Shown here: piece after piece, positions 1 to 9,715 of the stretch
Numbering within the stretch: position 1 is the first letter of the stretch
How the letters are laid out: each line of letters begins with the position of its first letter
NCBI GenBank assembly: GCA_964597445.1
Contig: CAZQXO010000001.1
Span: forward strand, 128,658 to 192,657
Source of the DNA: UBA10649 sp964597445
Lineage (GTDB): Bacteria; Actinomycetota; Actinomycetes; S36-B12
Direction: 5' to 3'
Length of the DNA: 64,000 bases
Notes under the pieces: generated by a model
What the model was told of the DNA's origin: nothing
Database searches by the model: none
The model's input: only the letters and a program-made list of their open reading frames with translations
Made by a program: the position numbers and the translations under genes

Positions 1-249
1 ACCGAGACCGGCCGATGGGTTCTCGTGGCAGCAACGTCGGGGATCTCCGCCGTCATCGCTCCTGACCGAGCGGTCTCCGACCGGATGGATGTGGGGGAGG
101 AGGGCTGGAAGGTGACGACCGTGCCCTTGGTCACCGAGCCCACCTGGGCGGTCACGTCGGCCCGGTTCGTGGAGGGAGGGCTCATGATCACCGCCCTGCT
201 CCTGCTGCCGTGGACCTGGTGGAGCCGTCGCCGGGGCCGCATCACCTAG
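1..249 (+). CDS. lnt: Apolipoprotein N-acyltransferase, C-terminal end (partial)
   Basis: Frame 1 is open from the first base to a TAG at 247-249, giving the last 82 residues of a protein that starts outside the window. The visible part reads GRWVLVAATSGISAVIAPD, a close match to the conserved C-terminal stretch of Lnt (nitrilase-like domain), followed by a hydrophobic segment (LMITALLLLPWTW) and a basic tail, as expected for the last membrane helix. Lnt N-acylates the N-terminal cysteine of lipoproteins in the membrane. The next gene is ppm1; in Mycobacterium the two are fused, here they are separate. The catalytic residues lie upstream of the window and cannot be checked. The TAG stop also forms the first half of the putative ppm1 -10 hexamer. 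Confidence 0.8.
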   Translation, partial: TETGRWVLVAATSGISAVIAPDRAVSDRMDVGEEGWKVTTVPLVTEPTWAVTSARFVEGGLMITALLLLPWTWWSRRRGRIT

Positions 250-252
250 GCT
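247..252 (+). promoter_or_regulatory. Putative leaderless -10 of ppm1 (TAGGCT, 6 nt before GTG)
   Basis: TAGGCT ends exactly 6 nt before the GTG start at 259. Its TAG is also the stop codon of lnt. No Shine-Dalgarno sequence is seen. The same spacing recurs at many genes of the window. Confidence 0.55.
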
Positions 253-258
253 GATGAG

Positions 259-1065
259 GTGAGCGTGCAGGACTTCCAGGACCTCGGCCGGATCGTCGTC
301 ATCATCCCCACCTTCAACGAGCGGGAGACGCTCCCGGTCATCATCTCCCGGGTCCGCTCGGCCGTGCCCGAGGCCCACATTCTGGTGGCCGACGACAACT
401 CACCGGACGGCACGGGAGACATCGCGGACGCCCTCGCCGAGACGGACGATCACGTCCACGTCATGCATCGACTGGGCAAGGAGGGCCTCGGAGCCGCATA
501 CCTCGCCGGGTTCGCCTGGGCGCTGCAGGAGGGCTACGACGTCGTCGTGGAGATGGACGCGGACGGCTCGCACCAGCCCGAACAGCTTCCGCGTCTTCTG
601 GACGCGCTGCGGTCCGCCGATCTGGTGCTGGGATCACGGTGGGTCCCGGGTGGACGCACCGAGAACTGGCCCGCGACGCGCCAACTGATCTCCCGGGGTG
701 GCACGGCCTACACCCGACTCGTCCTCGGCATGCCGATCCATGACGCCACCGGCGGCTACCGGGCCTTCCGAGCCGACACGCTTCGTCGGCTCGACCTGCA
801 CGAGGTCGCCTCACAGGGCTACTGCTTCCAGATCGATCTGGCGTGGCGCGCCGTGCAGCGAGGGCTGACCGTGCGCGAGGTCCCCATCACCTTCGTGGAG
901 CGCACCGCCGGCGCCTCCAAGATGAGCCGCAAGATCGTGGCCGAAGCGCTCTGGCGGGTCACCGTCTGGGGCATCGACGACAAGGTCACGCGTGTGCGTC
1001 GTCGAGCGCATCGGCGTCGTGAGCAGCACGGCGGCCGACGGCAGGGTTCCGGAGGCACGTCATGA
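259..1065 (+). CDS. ppm1: Polyprenol monophosphomannose synthase (GT2 family)
   Basis: 268 aa GT-A fold glycosyltransferase that transfers mannose from GDP-mannose to polyprenyl phosphate, giving the lipid-linked donor for membrane-side mannosylation (lipoglycans, glycoproteins). Visible family features are the N-terminal VVIIPTFNERETLPVII, the ADDNSPDGTGD motif and the metal-binding VEMDADGSHQPEQL region, with TGGYRAFR and QGYCFQ further on. It lacks the C-terminal membrane part of longer dolichol-phosphate mannose synthases, as usual for actinobacterial Ppm1 catalytic domains. The GTG start is 9 nt after the lnt stop, and its end overlaps fxsA by 4 nt (ATGA). The lnt neighbourhood supports the assignment, because Mycobacterium fuses both functions in one protein. 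Confidence 0.92.
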   Translation: MSVQDFQDLGRIVVIIPTFNERETLPVIISRVRSAVPEAHILVADDNSPDGTGDIADALAETDDHVHVMHRLGKEGLGAAYLAGFAWALQEGYDVVVEMDADGSHQPEQLPRLLDALRSADLVLGSRWVPGGRTENWPATRQLISRGGTAYTRLVLGMPIHDATGGYRAFRADTLRRLDLHEVASQGYCFQIDLAWRAVQRGLTVREVPITFVERTAGASKMSRKIVAEALWRVTVWGIDDKVTRVRRRAHRRREQHGGRRQGSGGTS

Positions 1066-1544
1066 CGTGGCGCTCGCGAGCCCTCCTGCTCAGCTACCCG
1101 CTTGTCGAGCTGGTCACCCTCCTCCTCGTGGCCGGCGCCATCGGCTGGGTCTGGACACTTGCCCTGCTCGTGATCGCCATCCCGATCGGCTTCGCGATCA
1201 TGCGCAACGCCGGGGGAGCGGCGATGGCCGACCTGCGCGAGGCTGCGGCGTCGGGGCGCGAGCCGACGGATCAGGCACGTCATGCCCTGACCATGCTCGG
1301 GGGCCTGCTCATCGCCGTCCCCGGGTTCTGGACCGATCTTCTCGGAGCACTGCTGGTGCTGCCGCCGACCCAGCGCCTGCTGCGCTCACGGGTGGGAACC
1401 TGGGTCCAGCCGCGACTCGCGCGACTGCGCATGCCGGGCATGCCGACACATGGTTTCGCCGGTGGCGACGTGATCCGCGGCACCGTGATCCACGTCGAGG
1501 ACCTGCGCGAGGAACCGCCTGAGCCTCCCCGTTCCCTGACCTAG
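1062..1544 (+). CDS. fxsA: FxsA family membrane protein
   Basis: 160 aa protein of the FxsA family (cytoplasmic membrane protein; E. coli FxsA relieves exclusion of phage T7 by F, but the physiological role is unknown). It starts with a hydrophobic stretch (LLLSYPLVELVTLLLVAGAIGWVWTLALL), then IPIGFAIMRNAGGAAMADL and a central hydrophobic GGLLIAVPGFWTDLLGALLVLPP, the hallmark of the family, followed by a hydrophilic tail. It is translationally coupled to ppm1 through a 4-nt overlap. A strong hairpin lies just after the stop, between this gene and the convergent rbpA. Confidence 0.88.
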   Translation: MTWRSRALLLSYPLVELVTLLLVAGAIGWVWTLALLVIAIPIGFAIMRNAGGAAMADLREAAASGREPTDQARHALTMLGGLLIAVPGFWTDLLGALLVLPPTQRLLRSRVGTWVQPRLARLRMPGMPTHGFAGGDVIRGTVIHVEDLREEPPEPPRSLT

Positions 1545-1553
1545 GCAGCAACG

Positions 1554-1589
1554 GAAGAGGGGCCCGGCACGAGTGCCCGGCCCCTCTTC
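1554..1589. terminator. Bidirectional hairpin terminator between fxsA and rbpA
   Basis: A 17-bp stem with a single mismatch (left arm 1554-1570, right arm 1573-1589) and a 2-nt loop sits between convergent genes. It has T-rich flanks on the plus strand (CTCTTCT) and GAAGAG on the other side, and probably serves both transcripts. Confidence 0.7.
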
Positions 1590-1602
1590 TGCGTCGTGAT
1601 GG

Positions 1603-1956
1603 CTACGCGGTCTTGCGCAGTTCCTCGCCACGCTGCTCATGCAGCAGGGCGAGCCGCTCATCCAGCAGCGCCTCAAGGTCAGCGATCGTCCGTCGCTCCA
1701 TCAGCATGTCCCAGTGCGTGCGCTGATGGCGCTCGGGCTTGGCCTCCGGCGCAGCGACGTCAGGCCGATGTGCGTCCTGGCCGCATCGACAGGTCCACTC
1801 GTAGGGGATCTCCTCCGCCTCAATCGAGAAGGGGACCACAGTGCGGTGCCCGGTCTCGCAGATGTAGGTGATCGCCAGCCGCTCGGCAGGCACCACGTGG
1901 GCGTCGGTCTCGTAACTCAGGGCACCCAGACGGGTCCCGCGCATCGACTCGCTCAT
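1603..1956 (-). CDS. rbpA: RNA polymerase-binding protein RbpA
   Basis: 117 aa actinobacterial transcription factor that binds the principal sigma factor and RNA polymerase and stabilises the open complex. Matching family features are the N-terminal RGTRLGALSYETD, a zinc-ribbon-like core (C33, H37, C56, C58) and the C-terminal sigma-interaction helix RTHWDMLMERRTIADLEALL. The start ATG at 1956 has a good ribosome site (GGAGG); the frame stays open far upstream but those codons overlap the argG intergenic region and are not family-like. Odd point: the second zinc pair is C-x-C (TCRCG) rather than the C-x2-C of the Streptomyces protein; the mycobacterial protein has lost zinc altogether. In Mycobacterium and Streptomyces rbpA also lies beside ppm1. 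ECF-type promoter motifs lie upstream, and a paralogue is at 41138-41473. Confidence 0.95.
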   Translation of the reverse strand: MSESMRGTRLGALSYETDAHVVPAERLAITYICETGHRTVVPFSIEAEEIPYEWTCRCGQDAHRPDVAAPEAKPERHQRTHWDMLMERRTIADLEALLDERLALLHEQRGEELRKTA

Positions 1957-1982
1957 GTCCTGTCCTTCCCTCCGATGGTGGT

Positions 1983-2017
1983 GACAGTTCTGACGAGAGT
2001 GGTATTCCCTCCGTTCC
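1983..2017 (-). promoter_or_regulatory. Two overlapping ECF-sigma-type promoter candidates of rbpA
   Basis: On the minus strand GGAAC (2013-2017) is followed after 17 nt by CGTC (1992-1995), and GGAAT (2004-2008) is followed after 18 nt by GTC (1983-1985). Both resemble SigE/SigR/SigH-type promoters (GGAAC/T - 16 to 19 nt - CGTT/GTT). The inferred start points would give leaders of roughly 20 to 35 nt before the rbpA ATG at 1956. In Streptomyces coelicolor rbpA is a known SigR target, which supports the reading; the exact start is inferred. Confidence 0.5.
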
Positions 2018-2117
2018 CGAACCCGTGTACGACGAACGTAAGGATCAGGTAAGCGCACGCGCGACGACCTGGAAACACCGATAATCGGACGTATTCCGCG
2101 TCCGTGCCGGGGGTCGT

Positions 2118-3545
2118 TCAGTCGGTCCCGAACTCCATCGCAGCTCGGTCGAGGCTCTCGACCTCCTCCTCGACGAGGGACGAGGTCGGCGGCTTCGCAG
2201 CGATGGCCTCGGCCCCGCCGGGCTCGAGCTGGCCGACGAGCCTGGCCTGTCCCGCCGGCAGGTGTCCCTGACTGGCGTAGAGCTCGAGCTTGGCGCGGGA
2301 ATCGGCGATGTCGAGATTGCGCATGGTCAGCTGGCCGATGCGGTCGACAGGACCGAAGGCGGCGTCCTCGGTTCGCTCCATGGAGAGCCGGTCGGGGTGG
2401 TAGCTCAGACCCGGACCCGTCGTGTCGAGGATCGAGTAGTCGTCGCCGCGCCGCAGTCGGAGGGTCACCTCGCCCGTGACGGCCGACGCCACCCAGCGCT
2501 GGAGGGACTCGCGCAGCATCAGTGCCTGCGGATCCAGCCATCGACCCTCATAGAGCAGCCGACCGAGTCGGCGCCCTTCGGCGTGGTAGTTGGCGATGGT
2601 GTCCTCGTTGTGGATCGCCGACAGGAGGCGCTCGTAGGCGATGAACAGCAGCGCCATCCCGGGAGCCTCGTAGATGCCACGGCTCTTGGCCTCGATGATG
2701 CGATTCTCGATCTGGTCAGCCATGCCGAGCCCATGCCGCCCGCCGATCGCATTCGCCTCGTGCACGAGCTCGACAGGCGAGGAGAAGGTCACGTCGTTGA
2801 TGCTGACGGGACGACCCTGGTCGAAGCGGATGCGGACATCCTCGGTGGGGATGGCCACGGACTCGTCCCAGAAGCGCACGCCCATGATCGGCTCGACGAT
2901 CTCGATCGAGGTGTCGAGGTGCTCGAGCGTCTTGGCCTCGTGGGTGGCGCCCCAGATGTTGGCATCGGTGGAGTAGGCCTTCTCGGTGCTGTCCCGATAG
3001 GGCAGACCGTGTGCGGCCAGCCACTCGGACATCTCCTTGCGCCCGCCCAGCTCAGTGACGAAGTCGGCGTCGAGCCAGGGCTTGTAGATGCGGAGCTCCG
3101 GGTTCGCCATCAGGCCGTAGCGGTAGAAGCGCTCGATGTCATTGCCCTTGAACGTGGAACCGTCACCCCAGATCGACACATCGTCGTCGCGCATCGCTCG
3201 CACGAGCATCGTCCCGGTGACGGCACGACCCAGAGGCGTGGTATTGAAGTACTGGCGTCCACCCGATCGGATGTGGAACGCCCCACATGCCAGAGCGGCC
3301 AGACCCTCCTCGACGAGGGCTCCCGTGCAGTCCACGAGCCGTGAGATCTCGGCACCGTACTGCGTCGCTCGCCCGGGGACGGAGGCGATGTCCGGCTCGT
3401 CGTACTGCCCGATGTCCGCGGTGTAGGTGCACGGCACGGCGCCCTTGGCGCGCATCCACGCCACCGCCACGGAGGTATCGAGGCCGCCGGAGAAGGCGAT
3501 GCCGACGCGCTCGCCGAGGGGGAGGGACGTGAGGACCTTGGACAC
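2118..3545 (-). CDS. argG: Argininosuccinate synthase (long, type 2)
   Basis: 475 aa enzyme that joins citrulline and aspartate with ATP hydrolysis to argininosuccinate in arginine biosynthesis. The N-terminal ATP pyrophosphatase loop is VGIAFSGGLDTSVAVAWM, followed by ADIGQYDEPD; later blocks such as WGDGSTFKGNDIERFYRYG and STDANIWGATHEAKTLE are typical of the E. coli-type (about 450 aa) subfamily rather than the shorter 400 aa type common in Streptomyces. The last 25 or so residues are an acidic extension. The GTG start at 3545 has no clear ribosome site but a TAGGCT hexamer exactly 6 nt upstream, so a leaderless message is likely. No other arg gene is adjacent. Confidence 0.95.
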   Translation of the reverse strand: MSKVLTSLPLGERVGIAFSGGLDTSVAVAWMRAKGAVPCTYTADIGQYDEPDIASVPGRATQYGAEISRLVDCTGALVEEGLAALACGAFHIRSGGRQYFNTTPLGRAVTGTMLVRAMRDDDVSIWGDGSTFKGNDIERFYRYGLMANPELRIYKPWLDADFVTELGGRKEMSEWLAAHGLPYRDSTEKAYSTDANIWGATHEAKTLEHLDTSIEIVEPIMGVRFWDESVAIPTEDVRIRFDQGRPVSINDVTFSSPVELVHEANAIGGRHGLGMADQIENRIIEAKSRGIYEAPGMALLFIAYERLLSAIHNEDTIANYHAEGRRLGRLLYEGRWLDPQALMLRESLQRWVASAVTGEVTLRLRRGDDYSILDTTGPGLSYHPDRLSMERTEDAAFGPVDRIGQLTMRNLDIADSRAKLELYASQGHLPAGQARLVGQLEPGGAEAIAAKPPTSSLVEEEVESLDRAAMEFGTD

Positions 3546-3551
3546 GGCCTC

Positions 3552-3557
3552 AGCCTA
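3552..3557 (-). promoter_or_regulatory. Putative leaderless -10 of argG (TAGGCT, 6 nt before GTG)
   Basis: AGCCTA on the plus strand reads TAGGCT on the minus strand, with a 6-nt spacer to the argG GTG. No -35 resemblance is seen. Confidence 0.55.
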
Positions 3558-3866
3558 GGGCCCACGCGCCAAGCCGCCGGACCCTGGTCGCAGGGCCGGG
3601 ACGACCGGGTGCGCGGGTCCTCGTCACCCCACCGGCGACCCCCGCGGTGACCCGCACGCGCGACCGAGACACTCCACTGGCGTGGTCACCACTCGCACAG
3701 AGCGGCACCAGCGACGACACAGGCGTCGTCGCCGTCCTGCGAACCCCACGCGGGAGCTCTGCCTCACGAACCGCGGAGTATGCCGATAATGTGCATTATG
3801 ACAATCTTCTGATCCGCGTGCTGCCCCTCACCGCAGACACCCGTCCCCGCCTAGCCTTGGGCCATC
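3558..3866. other. Intergenic region without a convincing gene
   Basis: About 310 bp between argG and the divergent metal-receptor gene. A short open frame at 3647-3895 runs into the next gene and has no family resemblance. The noticeable content is an AT-rich island near 3775-3815 containing the inverted repeat described separately, and a TAGCCT hexamer at 3853-3858, 9 nt before the downstream ATG. Confidence 0.5.
3786..3799. promoter_or_regulatory. AT-rich inverted repeat, possible Fur/Zur-type metal operator
   Basis: ATAATG-TG-CATTAT is a perfect 6-bp inverted repeat with a 2-nt spacer in otherwise very GC-rich DNA, 67 bp upstream of a gene of the metal/cobalamin receptor fold. Fur-family boxes are built from similar ATAAT/ATTAT halves. 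The regulator is inferred; none is encoded nearby. Confidence 0.35.
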
Positions 3867-4640
3867 ATGAGCCCCTCGACACCACCCACGGATGACCTCG
3901 GCCACGAAGTCCCGGTGGCCGGTCCCGCCCGACGCGTGGTGTCCCTGGTGCCGTCCCTGACCGAGGCCGTCGCCTCCGTCGACCCCGGCGCCGTGGTGGG
4001 CGCCACGGTCTGGTGCACCCAGCCGGCAGATCTCGCATCCGCCCGCGTGCGCGGCACCAAGAACCCGGACATCCGGTCGATCATCGCCCTCCAGCCCGAT
4101 CTGGTCATCGCCAATCAGGAGGAGAACCGCGAGTTCGACGTGCGGCGGCTGCGCGAGGCCGGGATCCCGGTCTGGGTGACCCGGATCGAGACGCTGGACG
4201 AGGCGTTCGCCTCCCTCGAACGCCTGTTCGAGGTGGCCCTTGAGTGGGGGATCCCGCCATGGCTCGACCGGGCGCGTGCCCTCTGGGCCGCTCCCCCGGC
4301 CCACCCCAGCGTTCGGGTGGCGGTGCCCATCTGGCGTGACCCCTGGATGGTGGTGGGACCGCGCACCTTCACGGCCGACCTCCTGCGACGGGCCGGTGGG
4401 CTGGTCCTGCCTCACGACGGCGGCGATCGGTATCCCTCGATGCCGGTGGAGTCCCTCGACGAGCTGGGGGTCGATGTCGTCCTGCTCCCCGACGAGCCCT
4501 ACGTGTTCTCGGCGTCCGATGGACCTGAGGCCTTCGTTCACACGCCGACCCGGCTGGCCAACGGTCGCCTGCTCACCTGGTACGGCCCGTCGCTGGTCGA
4601 GGCGCGGTCCCACATCGATGGACTGCTGGCCCCGACATGA
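3867..4640 (+). CDS. Helical-backbone metal receptor (TroA/BtuF-like), cytoplasmic form
   Basis: 257 aa protein of the periplasmic-binding superfamily with helical backbone that binds cobalamin, siderophores or metal ions. The BtuF-like core is visible: RVVSLVPSLTEAVASV near residue 23, GATVWCTQPADL around 48, VRGTKNPDIRSIIALQPDLVIANQEENR near 65-90, and TADLLRRAGG later. There is no signal peptide or lipobox: residues 1-20 are polar, so it is probably cytosolic, and no transporter genes are next to it. Such soluble relatives are known in actinobacteria without an agreed function. The ATG at 3867 has no clear ribosome site; a TAGCCT hexamer is 9 nt upstream. The metal-box-like inverted repeat upstream fits a metal-linked role but does not prove one. 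Confidence 0.75.
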   Translation: MSPSTPPTDDLGHEVPVAGPARRVVSLVPSLTEAVASVDPGAVVGATVWCTQPADLASARVRGTKNPDIRSIIALQPDLVIANQEENREFDVRRLREAGIPVWVTRIETLDEAFASLERLFEVALEWGIPPWLDRARALWAAPPAHPSVRVAVPIWRDPWMVVGPRTFTADLLRRAGGLVLPHDGGDRYPSMPVESLDELGVDVVLLPDEPYVFSASDGPEAFVHTPTRLANGRLLTWYGPSLVEARSHIDGLLAPT

Positions 4641-4641
4641 C

Positions 4642-4679
4642 TCGAGGGCTCCCCCTCCCGCAGGAGAAGGAGCCCTCGA
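4642..4679. terminator. Hairpin terminator between convergent genes
   Basis: A perfect 11-bp stem (4642-4652 with 4669-4679) and 16-nt loop, directly after the receptor gene stop and before the stop of the convergent SHOCT gene. Confidence 0.7.
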
Positions 4680-4696
4680 CGGCTACGGACTCGGGC

Positions 4697-5083
4697 CTAG
4701 GAGCTGAGCGCCTTGGCCTTGAGCGCATCGAACTCGGACTGGCTGATCGTGCCGGAGTCGAGCAGGGCCTTGGCCGAGGCGATCTGGTCAGCCGGTGACA
4801 CACTGCCGACAGCCGACTGGATGTAGGCCTTCTGCGCCTGCTCTGCCGCCGCGACCTGCGCCTGGCGACGCTCGGACATGCTGCCACCCCGCGCGATGAG
4901 GTACACGAGGGTCGTGAGCGGCGGAAGGATGATCAGGAAGATCAGCCAGATCGCCTTGCCCCAGCCACTCATGGTGTGGTCGCTGAACAGGTCGAAGACG
5001 ACCATGACCCACACGAAGATGAACATGAACAGGATGAACAGCCAGAGCAGGGTCAGCAGGAAGCTGCCGAAATCGTCGTACAC
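4697..5083 (-). CDS. PLDc_N/SHOCT-domain small membrane protein
   Basis: 128 aa. The N-terminal half has two membrane helices (about residues 8-32 and 43-64, LIFLIILPPLTTLVYLIARG) that match the phospholipase D-nuclease N-terminal (PLDc_N) transmembrane module, which has no nuclease activity of its own. The last 35 residues, with PADQIASAKALLDSGTISQ and EFDALKAKAL, form a SHOCT motif, a short C-terminal oligomerisation-type domain. The function of this architecture is unknown. The GTG start at 5083 is preceded by a GAGAGG ribosome site. A minus-strand TTGACG and TAGCCT element lie near 5135-5148 and may be part of its promoter. Confidence 0.75.
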   Translation of the reverse strand: MYDDFGSFLLTLLWLFILFMFIFVWVMVVFDLFSDHTMSGWGKAIWLIFLIILPPLTTLVYLIARGGSMSERRQAQVAAAEQAQKAYIQSAVGSVSPADQIASAKALLDSGTISQSEFDALKAKALSS

Positions 5084-5193
5084 CGTGGTGCCTCTCTTCT
5101 TGGGTGACCACCGCGCATCGCGATGACCGTCACCGTCAAGGCTAGCGCCCGGAACCGCCGAAGTCTCGCAGGGTCACGCCTGTGACGAGCCGA

Positions 5194-8067
<2,874 letters not shown>

Positions 8068-8124
8068 GTCGTTCTCCCAGGTCAAGTACGCCAGCGGCGC
8101 ACGGGGTCAGCGGGCACGGCTATG

Positions 8125-8375
8125 CCCACCATCCCCCTCTGTCCACCGCGCACGCGCGACCTGAGAGCTTCACCGGCGAACCGGCTTTCACCGTCGGTAG
8201 GGACACGTCCCTTTTCCAGAGGTGCCTCTCCCGAGCGGTCCTGGATGCCTGAGAGGTTGTCGGGGAGATTGCTCCTTCGGCGCCCGACTCACGAGCGGTC
8301 CCCTGCAGGGCCGATCATCCAGCCCGCCAGGTCGCCGCGTCGATCGTCAGGACTCTCCCGCCCGGGATCAGACAG
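8125..8375 (-). ncRNA. Tandem glycine riboswitch upstream of gcvP
   Basis: On the minus strand two consecutive glycine-aptamer signatures are visible. The first (about 8235-8375) contains GCGGGAGAGTCC, then CGCCGAAGGAGCAA and CCTCTCAGGCA. The second (about 8130-8243) contains CTCGGGAGAGGCACC, then CGCCGGTGAAGCTCTCAGG and a terminal GTGGACAGAGG. The GGAGAG, CGCCG.AG.GC and CTCTCAGG elements in this order define the family, and placement directly before gcvP fits. The arrangement of two aptamers before one expression platform is the usual tandem form. Boundaries are approximate. Confidence 0.92.
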
Positions 8376-8395
8376 CGAATTGAGCCTAGCGCGGA

Positions 8396-8989
8396 TCAGC
8401 CCGCCGAGCGACGGGCGCGCCGCTGGGCGAGCTCGTCCGGGGCTGCCGCCGGTGCCACGGCGATTCCATCGGGGCGCTCGGCCGGGAGGGCCGCCAACGT
8501 GCCCTCGACCTCTCGCCAGACGCTCCCCACGGCGATGCCGAACACCCCTTGGCCACCTCGGACGAGATCGACGACCTCGTCCGCACTGCGGCACTCGTAG
8601 ATGCTCGCCCCATCGCTCATGATCGTGAGACCGGCCAGGTCCTCGCCGCTGCGCGTGGCAAGGTGGTCGACGGCCGCACGGATGTTGCCCAAGGAGACGC
8701 CCGTATCGATCAGCCGCTTGATGATGCGCAGGATGAGGATGTCCCGGAAGCCGTAGAGGCGCTGGGTGCCGGAGCCGGACGCGTCGCGAACCGACGGCGT
8801 CACCAGCCCCGTGCGCGCCCAGTAGTCCAGCTGTCGGTAGGTGATGCCGGCGGCCGAGCACGCGATCGGCCCGCGGTACCCGACGTCCGTGGGCAGCGGG
8901 CGCAGCGTCGCCTCGTCGAACAGCACGCCCTGCGTTCGGGAGTCCACGACCGGACTCACGCCCTCACCGACCACGTTCGCCTCCTCCAT
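8396..8989 (-). CDS. MerR-family transcriptional regulator (Rv1830-like)
   Basis: 197 aa regulator with a MerR-type winged helix: IACSAAGITYRQLDYWARTGLV around residues 42-64, then GSGTQRLYGFRDILILRIIKRL and DTGVSLGNIRAAV. The C-terminal part lacks the metal-binding cysteines of classical MerR proteins. In Mycobacterium the gcvH-garA-MerR-nuclease-MerR-gcvB order is the same, and this gene matches the second MerR. It lies just upstream of the gcvP riboswitch. A 209-bp gap upstream carries a -10 candidate (TACGCT, 9011-9016) and two sets of direct repeats that could be its own operators. The ATG at 8989 is preceded by a weak ribosome site. Confidence 0.88.
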   Translation of the reverse strand: MEEANVVGEGVSPVVDSRTQGVLFDEATLRPLPTDVGYRGPIACSAAGITYRQLDYWARTGLVTPSVRDASGSGTQRLYGFRDILILRIIKRLIDTGVSLGNIRAAVDHLATRSGEDLAGLTIMSDGASIYECRSADEVVDLVRGGQGVFGIAVGSVWREVEGTLAALPAERPDGIAVAPAAAPDELAQRRARRSAG

Positions 8990-9010
8990 CGGGCCGAGGC
9001 CCGGGCCGTC

Positions 9011-9084
9011 AGCGTAACGCTCTGCTGACTGGTGCCTGCTGACTCAGTTCACTCCCCCACCACACCTGTGACGAATGTGACGAA
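9011..9084 (-). promoter_or_regulatory. Promoter region with direct repeats upstream of the second MerR gene
   Basis: On the minus strand TACGCT (9011-9016) is a -10 candidate about 20 nt before the start codon. Upstream of it AGTCAGCAG occurs twice (9022-9030 and 9036-9044, 14-bp period), on the spacer and -35 region. Further up TTCGTCACA occurs twice head to tail (9067-9075 and 9076-9084). Repeats in this position are typical binding sites; the regulator is unknown, autoregulation is possible. Confidence 0.4.
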
Positions 9085-9198
9085 TGTGGCTGGTGGGACG
9101 AACGCGACGTTAGGGCCCGGGGAGCCGTGAATCAACGTGGCGCGGCGGCGTGTCGGGAGGCAAAGTCTCAACCTCCTCCTGAGGGTCCGCCCCGACGG

Positions 9199-9681
9199 TC
9201 AGACGCCGAAGTCCTCCGGCGACACGTGGTCCAGGAACTCGCGGAACTGCTGGACCTCCTCCTCCGCGGAGGCGGTGTCGTCCTCCTCGTCCGGGAGGTC
9301 GATGCCGGCCTCATCGAGCACGGACTCGGCACCCACGATGGCCGACCCGGTACGAAGCGCGAGGGCGATCGCATCGGAGGGGCGAGCGCTCACCTCGCTG
9401 CCATCCGCGAACGCGAGGGTCGCGTAGAAGACACCATCCTCGAGCGCGGTGATGCGCACCTCGGACACCTCAGCGCCCAGAGTGCCGATGATGTCGCGCA
9501 TCAGGTCGTGGGTGAGCGGCCGCGGCGGAACGATGCCCTGCTGCGCGTAGGCGATCGCGGTCGCCTCGACGGCTCCCACCCAGATGGGGAGGTAACGACC
9601 CCCATCCCTCTCACGAAGCAGGACTATCGGATTGTTGGAGGGCATCTCCACCCGCACGCCGACAACATCGAGAGCTCGCAC
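9199..9681 (-). CDS. Bifunctional nuclease family protein (DUF151)
   Basis: 160 aa protein of the bifunctional nuclease (BFN/DUF151) family, whose members have been reported to act on DNA and RNA in plants, while the bacterial role is unsettled. The conserved blocks are NPIVLLRERDGGRYLPIWVG at 15-34, EATAIAYAQQG, PRPLTHDLMRDII and SARPSDAIALALR, and the C-terminus REFLDHVSPEDFGV matches mycobacterial Rv1829. The GTG at 9681 is chosen because homologues start here and a TACTCT hexamer lies exactly 6 nt upstream; an ATG at 9762 would overlap the upstream MerR gene by 47 nt. It sits between the two MerR genes in the conserved cluster. Confidence 0.88.
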   Translation of the reverse strand: MRALDVVGVRVEMPSNNPIVLLRERDGGRYLPIWVGAVEATAIAYAQQGIVPPRPLTHDLMRDIIGTLGAEVSEVRITALEDGVFYATLAFADGSEVSARPSDAIALALRTGSAIVGAESVLDEAGIDLPDEEDDTASAEEEVQQFREFLDHVSPEDFGV

Positions 9682-9687
9682 CCCACC

Positions 9688-9693
9688 AGAGTA
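9688..9693 (-). promoter_or_regulatory. Putative leaderless -10 of the bifunctional nuclease gene (TACTCT)
   Basis: TACTCT on the minus strand ends 6 nt before the GTG start at 9681. This supports the short start and suggests an internal promoter in the cluster. Confidence 0.5.
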
Positions 9694-9715
9694 ACCCCGC
9701 TCCGGCGGCGATGCC

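Noticed and set aside
1957..2541. N-terminal extension of rbpA to 2541
   Set aside because: The added residues are the antisense-like frame of argG; RbpA proteins begin at the MSE-like start and the ribosome site is at 1956.
3546..3866. tRNA or small RNA in the intergenic region
   Set aside because: No cloverleaf or conserved RNA motif was found by eye there or in other intergenic regions; only the glycine riboswitch is convincing.
3647..3895. 82-codon frame in the argG intergenic region
   Set aside because: Runs 29 nt into the receptor gene, low complexity, no ribosome site or hexamer at its start.
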